The notes below the pieces were generated by a model. It saw only the letters and a list, made by a program, of their open reading frames with translations, was not told the DNA's origin and searched no databases. The translations under genes and the position numbers were made by a program. DNA of 44,105 bases from Bacteroidaceae bacterium (GTDB lineage Bacteria > Bacteroidota > Bacteroidia > Bacteroidales > Bacteroidaceae). Of this stretch, positions 17,679 through 24,709 are shown piece after piece. How positions within the stretch are numbered: position 1 is the stretch's first letter; each line of letters opens with the position of its first letter. Where the stretch lies: assembly GCA_024693505.1 (NCBI GenBank), contig JAILKU010000070.1:1-44105 (forward strand), written 5' to 3'.

Positions 17679-20465
17679 CTATTTCTCATACTTGAAGATT
17701 AAGGTGGGGTCAAGCGGGAAACGGCCAAAATCCTGACCGTAAATGGACAATCCTCCTTCGCCTGATTCTTGGGGTACGCTAAAGCGTATGGTAAGCTGGC
17801 GCTGCCCCTTCAAGAGCGTTGCCGGAACTACCATTCTGACTAACTGGCCATAGGTGCCAGCCTCGTGGAGGCGCATGTCCTGCTTTTGTGATCCCCATGA
17901 GAGAATACCGCGGTGGTCGGCAGGATCATCGTACAATGCCTGAACGCCAATACGCTGCCCGTTCACCAGGACTTCCACAGCGGACGGGTTCAATTTGTCG
18001 TCGGTCATGTGATAGGCATTTGGATTCCTGGACGGATCATAGCTCGGATCATCATAGCCGGGGGAAGGCCGGTCGGGCAGGTCACTTCCCAGTACTGGGC
18101 GCGAGGATGCTTCAAATACGAGCTCGGCCTCCTTCAAACGGTCTGTCGCCAAATCCTCGGGGAGCGTCACAGAATACTCGAAGAATCCATTGCCAAGGCC
18201 ATTTACTTTCAGACTGTCAAACACCGCAGACGTCTTGACAGACCATTCCGACTTGGTGTAGCTAGCAGGCTGGAAACTAAGCACTCGGCAATCTGCAGGC
18301 AAAGTAGCGGGAGCATCCTTCACACGGAAGGTCACAAAATTACGATGCACGACCTGTTTCCCCTTGTTCAGGATGATGCGCAGCAGGTATAGGCCTTGCT
18401 TCGGTGGAATATTTGCAGCCAGACTACCCGCCGGGCCATTCTGCCAAGGCGTGAGGGTGAGTTCCTGCTCACTCTCTGAGACATTTTCCACTTCACCCAG
18501 ATCGCCATATCGCACCAATTCTGTACGCAACGTAAATGAGTCCTCCGTATCGTCGGTCATTACACTAAGATAGTAGGGAACCTGCTGGTTGCTACCACCT
18601 GGTACCACCTGATAAAGCGGGCAGTCCGGTGAAACATAATAGGGACTATGCAGATCGCGGAGGCTCATTCCAGGCACAAGGTCTTCCAGACCGTCATACT
18701 TGGGACTTCGGTCGAACCGCACATAGCCATTCCACTCCTTAATGACATCATGGTGCTCGGTATAGAGCCAACCGGCACAAAGTGGATGGCGGCGAAAGGC
18801 ATTTAACATCAGGTGATAGTCCCACGAAAAGTCACAGTCGCCGGCACTGCCATAGTATCCCCAGACATTGCCGCATTCACTATTCATCATCGGCTCATCG
18901 CCCTGAATATTGCCACCGATGAAGTTGAAGCTACTCCCACGATATGTGCTGTCACAGTACATGGCAATCTCGCGCTCCCAGTCAAAACCGGGACGATAGC
19001 TATGCCACGAGTTAATATCTGTTTGAACGTGGTCATGTCGGCAGGCTGACATATCCTCTACTAACCGGCTCTTGTCCAAATCTTTTGCCAGCCGATACAT
19101 GCGCCTCACCCAGTCCTGGGTTTCTGGTTGATATACATCTGCAGTATCCGTCAGGCCCCAAGTCTCGTTAAAACATACCCATGCAAAAATGCTGGGGTGG
19201 TTATAGTCACGACTGATTTGCTGACGCATGCAATACTCCCAATCCTGACGGCTATTCTGCACAGGCCTTCCCCAGAAGTGCGGTATGTCGGCCATAATGA
19301 GCACACCTAGCCGGTCGGCCCAATAGAGCTTGCGGGGCACTTCGGCCTTGATGTGTATTCGGTTTCCGCTTAAACCCAGTCTCTTCGTCAGGAGGATTTC
19401 ATTCTTCATGACTTCATCACTGGGAAATGTATAGTGACTGCCTGGATAGTAGCTTTGATCCAAAGTCAGCTGCAAGTAAATGGGCTTCCCGTTGAGTGCA
19501 ACATAGGGATAGTCCGTTCCAGGCAGCATGACCGTGCTTATCTCACGCTGACCGAAATACGTATCAAGGCAGTCTCCGGATTTCAGCGAGGCGGTCACCT
19601 CGTAGAGGAAGGGATCGTCAAGATTCCAGAGATGCTGATCCTTAATCGGCACGGTGAAGGTCGCCTCGTCCGACCCACTGAAGGGGGCTTCAAAGTCGGG
19701 TTGTTTGCCAGTGCGGAAATGTAGCCTGAACGTTTCTCCCTCAGCAGCAGGATGGTCGAGCCTTACTCGCACACGCACACTAGATTCCTTTATGTTGGGG
19801 TCAAACTGAATGCTTTCTATGTATTGCTCTGGTCGGGCTTCCAGATAGACTGTCTGCCAGATACCACGCACGTCGCCATACTCCTGCTTACCATACAGGC
19901 GGTCCTTTCTCCATGTATCGTCAACGCGGATCATTAACCTCTGAGTCTCTCCAGCCACAGCCTCCTTGAGTTCAGTCTCGAAAGGGGTATACCCGCCGCG
20001 ATGTTCTTTTACCTCATGGCCGTTCAGCCACACTTTCGACTCGTAGTCAGCAGCCCCGATAATGAGGAAAATACGCTTTCCGCGCCATTTCGAGGGTATC
20101 TTTATCTCCTTGGCATACCAGCCAATGTCTTTAGGCCGGGTGCGTGGTGGCAGGTAATCTTTTTCATGGAAATGAAAGTTCATGTGCGGCAAGGCGGATG
20201 AATCCTCCACGCCACTCAGCTCAGTACCCCACGGGAAGGGAACAGTAATCTGCTGATCCATCGCATCGAGGTTCCCGTTTTGTAAAGCAGCCATGGCCTT
20301 TGCCTCATCGAATGTGAAGGCCCATGGACCATTCAGATTTAACCACTCCTTTCTCTCTCGGTCAGGCCGTGGATGTTCGGGCAAGGGTATGCTCTCCTTC
20401 CCTCCGCTACAAGCCCAGAAACCAATTTGTGCAAGGCTTATCAGGATGACTGCTATCTTTTTCAT
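17679..20465 (-). CDS. GH2 beta-glycosidase lipoprotein
   Basis: A 928-residue protein with a lipobox-like WAC at Cys19. The sugar-binding domain opens with WLNLNGPWAFTFDEA and VPFPWGTELSGVED. Then come IGWYAKEIKIPSKWRGKRIF and KVWLNGHEVKEHRGGYTPFE, all typical of GH2. In the barrel Glu434 in VCFNETWG is the acid/base and Glu530 in MMNSECGN is the expected nucleophile. A long C-terminal beta-sandwich region follows. Activity could be beta-galactosidase, beta-glucuronidase or beta-mannosidase; the sequence alone does not decide. It starts 61 bp after cysS without a visible promoter or terminator between them, and is 41 bp before the GH16 gene. Confidence 0.9.
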   Translation of the reverse strand: MKKIAVILISLAQIGFWACSGGKESIPLPEHPRPDRERKEWLNLNGPWAFTFDEAKAMAALQNGNLDAMDQQITVPFPWGTELSGVEDSSALPHMNFHFHEKDYLPPRTRPKDIGWYAKEIKIPSKWRGKRIFLIIGAADYESKVWLNGHEVKEHRGGYTPFETELKEAVAGETQRLMIRVDDTWRKDRLYGKQEYGDVRGIWQTVYLEARPEQYIESIQFDPNIKESSVRVRVRLDHPAAEGETFRLHFRTGKQPDFEAPFSGSDEATFTVPIKDQHLWNLDDPFLYEVTASLKSGDCLDTYFGQREISTVMLPGTDYPYVALNGKPIYLQLTLDQSYYPGSHYTFPSDEVMKNEILLTKRLGLSGNRIHIKAEVPRKLYWADRLGVLIMADIPHFWGRPVQNSRQDWEYCMRQQISRDYNHPSIFAWVCFNETWGLTDTADVYQPETQDWVRRMYRLAKDLDKSRLVEDMSACRHDHVQTDINSWHSYRPGFDWEREIAMYCDSTYRGSSFNFIGGNIQGDEPMMNSECGNVWGYYGSAGDCDFSWDYHLMLNAFRRHPLCAGWLYTEHHDVIKEWNGYVRFDRSPKYDGLEDLVPGMSLRDLHSPYYVSPDCPLYQVVPGGSNQQVPYYLSVMTDDTEDSFTLRTELVRYGDLGEVENVSESEQELTLTPWQNGPAGSLAANIPPKQGLYLLRIILNKGKQVVHRNFVTFRVKDAPATLPADCRVLSFQPASYTKSEWSVKTSAVFDSLKVNGLGNGFFEYSVTLPEDLATDRLKEAELVFEASSRPVLGSDLPDRPSPGYDDPSYDPSRNPNAYHMTDDKLNPSAVEVLVNGQRIGVQALYDDPADHRGILSWGSQKQDMRLHEAGTYGQLVRMVVPATLLKGQRQLTIRFSVPQESGEGGLSIYGQDFGRFPLDPTLIFKYEK

Positions 20466-20526
20466 GGCTGCTATATGTTGTTTTTATCCCATTTCAATGT
20501 CCGTAACGAGGTTGACATCAGAACTG

Positions 20527-22026
20527 CTATTTATTCAGTGTCCAGGTAAAGCCGTCTTTCGTATCCTTCACCTCGAAACCGAGAGCAGCCAAGTCGTCCC
20601 TGATCTTGTCGCTCAAAGCCCAGTTCATCTCGGCTTTTGCTTGCTGGCGCTGCTCCAACAGCATGTTCACGACAGCACCGTATGCAGCCTCGCGCTCCTT
20701 GCTGCCCTGACCGGAATCCTCCTTAAGGCCTAATATGTCAAAGGCAAAGGTGCGGAAAAGCTGACGCAGGGCGGCTGCCACTTCTGCAGTGATACTTGCC
20801 TTTCGGTCTAGGACCGTATTTATAGCTCGGCAAGCATCAAAGAGGTAACTGATCACAATAGGTGAGTTCAGGTCATCGTTCATGGCATCATAGCACTTCT
20901 CGCGCAATTCATCCACATACTTCATTTCCACATACGGCTGTCCCTTTGTTTTCTGTCCATCCTGCAGTCGGGCCAAGGCCTTCCAACCATCCATCAGGCG
21001 GGTCAGTCCCTTTTCAGCCGCCTGCAAGGCATCATTGCCAAAATCAACAGTACTGCGGTAATGAGCCTGCAGAATGAAGAAACGAATGGTCATAGGACTA
21101 TAGGGCTGAGTCAGTTTCTCATGCTCACCGCTGAAGAACTGGGGCAGGGTAATGAAATTGTTATACGACTTACCCATCTTCTTGCCTTCAATGGTAATCA
21201 TGTTGTTATGCATCCAATAGCGTACCATCTGGTCACCCTGCGATGCCACAGCCTGTGCTATCTCACACTCATGATGAGGGAAGATGAGATCCATTCCACC
21301 GCCATGAATGTCGAAATGATTTCCCAAATACTTCCGGCCCATAGCAGTACATTCGCAGTGCCACCCGGGAAAACCGTCACTCCACGGGCTTGGCCATCTC
21401 ATGATATGCTCGGGCTGGGCCTTCTTCCACAATGCGAAGTCAGCCTGGCGTCGTTTCTCGCCAATACCATCCAACTCGCGGCTGGCATCTTTCACTTCAT
21501 CCAAGCTACGGCCGGAAAGAATGCCATAATGATGCTTCCGGTTATAAGCTTCTATATCAAAATAGACAGAGCCGTTACTCTCGTAGGCGAATCCGTTATC
21601 CAGAATCTCGCGTACAAGTTGCTGCTGTTCTATGATATGGCCCGTGGCATGTGGCTCAATACTTGGAGGCAAACAGTTCAAGGCATCCATAGCCTGATGG
21701 AAACGATTCGTATAGTATTGTGCGACTTCCATAGGCTCCAACTGCTCAAGCCGGGCCTTCTTGGCTATTTTGTCCTCGCCTTCGTCTGCATCATGCTCCA
21801 AATGCCCCACATCGGTAATGTTCCGCACATAGCGAACCCGGTAACCTATATGTTGGAGATATCGGAAAAGCAAATCAAATGTTATAGCTGGGCGGGCATG
21901 GCCTAAATGAGCATCGCCATATACAGTAGGACCGCAAACGTACATGCCGACATGTCCCTCATGAATGGGGCGGAAAACTTCTTTCTGGCGGGAGAGGGTG
22001 TTATAAATATATAAGGTCTGATCCAT
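20527..22026 (-). CDS. cysS: Cysteinyl-tRNA synthetase
   Basis: A 499-residue class I synthetase that charges tRNA-Cys in the cytoplasm. Visible motifs are the zinc ligand Cys31 in [16 protein letters not shown], the HIGH-type HLGH at 40-43, the zinc-site WHCEC and HHECE segments, and the KMSKS-type KMGKS at 283-287. The C-terminal anticodon-recognition part ends with the familiar [21 protein letters not shown]. Length and order of motifs are normal. Transcription starts from one or both of two tandem promoters at 22062-22178. The only odd point is the genomic context: an essential gene heading a run of four glycoside hydrolase genes in the same direction. Confidence 0.98.
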   Translation of the reverse strand: MDQTLYIYNTLSRQKEVFRPIHEGHVGMYVCGPTVYGDAHLGHARPAITFDLLFRYLQHIGYRVRYVRNITDVGHLEHDADEGEDKIAKKARLEQLEPMEVAQYYTNRFHQAMDALNCLPPSIEPHATGHIIEQQQLVREILDNGFAYESNGSVYFDIEAYNRKHHYGILSGRSLDEVKDASRELDGIGEKRRQADFALWKKAQPEHIMRWPSPWSDGFPGWHCECTAMGRKYLGNHFDIHGGGMDLIFPHHECEIAQAVASQGDQMVRYWMHNNMITIEGKKMGKSYNNFITLPQFFSGEHEKLTQPYSPMTIRFFILQAHYRSTVDFGNDALQAAEKGLTRLMDGWKALARLQDGQKTKGQPYVEMKYVDELREKCYDAMNDDLNSPIVISYLFDACRAINTVLDRKASITAEVAAALRQLFRTFAFDILGLKEDSGQGSKEREAAYGAVVNMLLEQRQQAKAEMNWALSDKIRDDLAALGFEVKDTKDGFTWTLNK

Positions 22027-22061
22027 AACTTTTTTTTGTTAAATTATCCAAATTGCTTATG

Positions 22062-22093
22062 CAAAGGTACGATTAAGCGAGAGATAATGCAAA
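22062..22093 (-). promoter_or_regulatory. cysS promoter P1 (proximal)
   Basis: On the minus strand TTTG (22090-22093), a 20-nt spacer and TACCTTTG (22062-22069) form an ideal Bacteroidota promoter, 35 nt before the cysS ATG. It lies inside the first copy of an 85-bp tandem repeat. Confidence 0.85.
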
Positions 22094-22146
22094 TAAAACA
22101 ACGATTTAATTTGCTTATCCGAGCGGAAGTACTTTCGAGCATAGCT

Positions 22147-22178
22147 CAAAGGTACGATTAAGCGAGAGATAATGCAAA
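22147..22178 (-). promoter_or_regulatory. cysS promoter P2 (distal, duplicated)
   Basis: The same TTTG (22175-22178), 20 nt, TACCTTTG (22147-22154) as P1, exactly 85 bp upstream in the second repeat copy. Both would read toward cysS. Confidence 0.75.
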
Positions 22179-22382
22179 TAAAACAACAATTTAACTTGCT
22201 TATCCCAGCGGAAGTACATTTATTCGACTTTCTCAAGCTCTGCTTGCCTTGACCTTCGGCCGGGCTTACTCGCAACCTTGAAGATAAAGGGGGATAGAAG
22301 AAGACAGAGTTATGTTGATGAACCGAGCTTTTGGAAGTATTGTTTCATATTAAACACATATTTTACTCATACTACACTTATG

Positions 22383-22461
22383 CTCCTCTCTAATTCCTCT
22401 CTAGTTCCTCTCTAGTTCCTCTCTAATTTATAATTAGAGTTCAATTAGAGATGAACTAGAG
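22383..22461. repeat. 11-bp-phased octamer array with central dyad
   Basis: CTCTARTT begins at 22388, 22399, 22410 and 22421. Its reverse complement AAYTAGAG begins at 22432, 22443 and 22454. All seven sites are exactly 11 bp apart. The centre CTCTAATT-TAT-AATTAGAG (22421-22439) is a perfect dyad, and 22399-22461 could fold into a roughly 30-bp imperfect stem with a 3-nt loop. Confidence 0.9.
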
Positions 22462-22680
22462 TTATATAGGATTTAAATTAAAGACTTATGCAGGATTGTT
22501 ACTCCTGGAGCATGTCAACAATATGGCAATCCCATGAGCATCTTATGAACAACAAGCGAAACTTAAGTACATTTAATATTATACTTTTTATATTATACTT
22601 TCGTCAAACCGGACAAAAGCTGTAAACAGGCAGTGTTTTCCTGTATTTTAGCACTTTTAAGAAATTTATTATCATTTTGC

Positions 22681-22711
22681 TTGTACAATTGACGATTTTA
22701 CTGTATTTTTG
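22681..22711 (+). promoter_or_regulatory. ddh promoter
   Basis: TTG (22681-22683), a 20-nt spacer and TATTTTTG (22704-22711). It is 40 nt before the ATG at 22752, and it rules out the in-frame TTG at 22677 as the start of ddh. Confidence 0.7.
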
Positions 22712-22751
22712 TCGCCAAAATACAATAGAAACAATCAAAAAGGCAAAAAAG

Positions 22752-23651
22752 ATGAAGAAAATCAGAGTAGCCATTGTGGGCTATGGCAACATCGGGCGCT
22801 ATGCTCTACAGGCTTTACAATCTACGCCAGACATGGAAGTGGCGGGTATCATACGTCGCGCTGGAGCAGTGAACTGTCCGCCCGAGTTGGCAGAATATAC
22901 CGTAGTGAAAGATATTAGGGAGTTGGAATCCGTAGACGTAGCCATTCTGGCCACACCAACCCGCAGCGTAGAGAAGTATGCGCTGGACATTCTGTCTTTG
23001 GGCATCAATACGGTGGACAGCTTCGACATTCACACACAAATAGTCGACTTGCGCCGTTCACTTGACGCTGCAGCCCGGAAAGCCGGAGCTGTCAGCATCA
23101 TCAGTGCAGGATGGGATCCAGGATCGGATAGCGTAGTCCGAACACTAATGGAGAGCTTGGCTCCCAAAGGTATTTCTTATACAAACTTCGGCCCGGGCCG
23201 CAGCATGGGACATAGTGTAGCCGTACGCGCCATTAGCGGCGTACGCGATGCGCTGAGCATCACAATACCTCTCGGTACAGGCATCCATCGCCGTATGGTT
23301 TATGTAGAGCTTGAGGAAGGTGCAGATTTCCAGACCATCGAGAAAGCCATCCTTGCCGATCCATACTTTGTGAACGACGAAACGCACGTAACGCAAGTGC
23401 CTTGTGTCGCCGACCTGAACGATGTCGGGCACGGCGTAAACCTCGTTAGAAAAGGCGTTAGCGGCACCACTCATAACCAACTCTTCGAGTTCAATATGAA
23501 GATTAACAACCCGGCTTTGACCGCTCAGGTTCTGGTGAACGTAGCACGCGCCAGTATGAAACAGCAGCCGGGTGCTTACACGATGATAGAAATTCCTGTT
23601 ATTGACTACCTGCCTGGAGATCACGAAACAATCATTCGCCACTTGGTATAA
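22752..23651 (+). CDS. ddh: meso-Diaminopimelate dehydrogenase
   Basis: A 299-residue cytoplasmic enzyme. The start MKKIRVAIVGYGNIGRYALQ carries the dinucleotide-binding GYGNIG at 10-15. Further motifs are IIRRAG, the substrate-site SAGWDPGSDSVVR, and FGPGRSMGHSVAVRA. It makes meso-diaminopimelate in one step from tetrahydrodipicolinate, ammonia and NADPH, for peptidoglycan and lysine. Length is typical of the Bacteroidota form. The start is set by the promoter at 22681-22711 and a purine-rich leader. It ends just before a strong intrinsic terminator, so it is monocistronic. Confidence 0.95.
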   Translation: MKKIRVAIVGYGNIGRYALQALQSTPDMEVAGIIRRAGAVNCPPELAEYTVVKDIRELESVDVAILATPTRSVEKYALDILSLGINTVDSFDIHTQIVDLRRSLDAAARKAGAVSIISAGWDPGSDSVVRTLMESLAPKGISYTNFGPGRSMGHSVAVRAISGVRDALSITIPLGTGIHRRMVYVELEEGADFQTIEKAILADPYFVNDETHVTQVPCVADLNDVGHGVNLVRKGVSGTTHNQLFEFNMKINNPALTAQVLVNVARASMKQQPGAYTMIEIPVIDYLPGDHETIIRHLV

Positions 23652-23672
23652 AGTGATTAAATGAAGTGATTA

Positions 23673-23716
23673 AAGCTTGCAAGGACCGCACAAAGGGTCA
23701 TTGCAAGCTTTTTTTT
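23673..23716 (+). terminator. Intrinsic terminator after ddh
   Basis: AAGCTTGCAA-GGACC pairs with GGGTC-A-TTGCAAGCTT across a short loop, followed by a run of eight T. Confidence 0.9.
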
Positions 23717-23754
23717 CACATTTTCTCCTTCTCTCTCTTCTTTTCCGCTCATTT

Positions 23755-23786
23755 TTTGTTCAATTCAGCAAAAAATCATAACTTTA
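23755..23786 (+). promoter_or_regulatory. Promoter of the AraC regulator / GH78 unit
   Basis: TTTG (23755-23758), a 20-nt spacer and TAACTTTA (23779-23786), one base off the TAnnTTTG consensus. It is 32 nt before the ATG at 23819. Confidence 0.65.
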
Positions 23787-23818
23787 CACCCACATTCAAT
23801 AAAAGTGTCTCCATAGCC

Positions 23819-24694
23819 ATGGAAAAAATAATTACCGAAGTAACGCCATTGTCCGAGAAAGATTGTTTCTATATCATCGACCGGGAAAAAGACTCGTTCA
23901 CCTATCCGCTCCACAGGCACGAGGAAATGGAACTGAATTTCGTAAGGAATTGTGATGGCGCAAGACGTATTGTGGGTGATTCCATTGAAGTGTTGGGTAA
24001 ATACGACCTGGCTTTGGTGGGGGGCGGACTTGAACATGCTTGGGATCAGTATGACTGCCGCAGTAAGTCCATACATGAAATAACGATTCAATTTCCTACC
24101 GATTTGCTCAGCGAGCAATTCCTTGCCAAGAACCAGCTCACGAGCATGAGAGTGATGTTTGAAAATGCCAAACGCGGAATTGCCTTCGAGATGCCTGCTA
24201 TTTTGGAGGTCTACAATAAGCTGACCAACCTTACTAATTCCCAGCCGGGTTTCTATCGTGTTTTGGGCCTGCTGGAAATCCTTTATGAACTTTCGCTACA
24301 GGAGAACTATCATCTACTGGCCAGCAAGTCCTTTGCCAGTGTGAAAAACATGCCTGAAAACAGGCGTATCCGACAAGTGGAAGAGTTCATCGACATGAAC
24401 TACAAGGCTGAAATCCGGCTGAAACAGCTATCAGATATTTCAGAGATGACGCCTGCTGCTTTTAGTCGATATTTCCGGGTACATACAGGCAAAACAATCT
24501 CTGACTACATTATCGAGATTCGTTTGGGACATGCGGCACGAAGTCTGGTAGATACAAACACAAGTATTGCGGAGATATGTTATGAATGTGGTTTCAACAA
24601 CATCAGCAACTTCAACCGTATTTTCAAAAAGAAGAAAGGCTGTTCGCCTTCTGCGTTCAGAGAGAATTATCATAAGAGTAAAATCATTATCTAA
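23819..24694 (+). CDS. AraC-family transcriptional regulator
   Basis: A 291-residue DNA-binding protein. The N-terminal cupin sensor domain has PLHRHEEMELNFV near residue 30. The C-terminal 100 residues carry the two AraC helix-turn-helix units: IRLKQLSDISEMTPAAFSRY, and then IAEICYECGFNNISNFNRIF with the closing KKKGCSPSAFRE. The open frame extends to 23666, but that part runs through the ddh terminator and the promoter, so the ATG at 23819 is used. The GH78 gene follows after 15 bp, so regulator and rhamnosidase are probably on one mRNA. Sensing of a sugar is likely by family and context; the ligand is unknown. Confidence 0.93.
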   Translation: MEKIITEVTPLSEKDCFYIIDREKDSFTYPLHRHEEMELNFVRNCDGARRIVGDSIEVLGKYDLALVGGGLEHAWDQYDCRSKSIHEITIQFPTDLLSEQFLAKNQLTSMRVMFENAKRGIAFEMPAILEVYNKLTNLTNSQPGFYRVLGLLEILYELSLQENYHLLASKSFASVKNMPENRRIRQVEEFIDMNYKAEIRLKQLSDISEMTPAAFSRYFRVHTGKTISDYIIEIRLGHAARSLVDTNTSIAEICYECGFNNISNFNRIFKKKKGCSPSAFRENYHKSKIII

Positions 24695-24709
24695 GTCAAA
24701 ACAACAAAA

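Larger units (their letters stand above)
22062..22230. repeat. 85-bp tandem duplication carrying the cysS promoter
   Basis: Copy 1 (22062-22146) and copy 2 (22147-about 22230) are nearly identical for about 72 bp: CAAAGGTACGATTAAGCGAG, then AGATAATGCAAATAAAACAA, then the GCTTATCC and AGCGGAAGTAC segments. They diverge afterwards. Confidence 0.9.
22027..22751. other. Intergenic region between divergent cysS and ddh
   Basis: No gene seen in 725 bp. From left to right it holds the duplicated cysS promoter unit, a stretch at 22230-22275 with TTGACCTTCGGCC, about 100 bp without clear features, an 11-bp-phased dyad array at 22383-22461, a long AT-rich stretch and the ddh promoter. Confidence 0.75.

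Noticed and set aside
22230..22275. Possible remnant insertion sequence end
   Set aside because: Only a short resemblance to 5828-5850; no transposase fragment or terminal inverted repeat could be seen.
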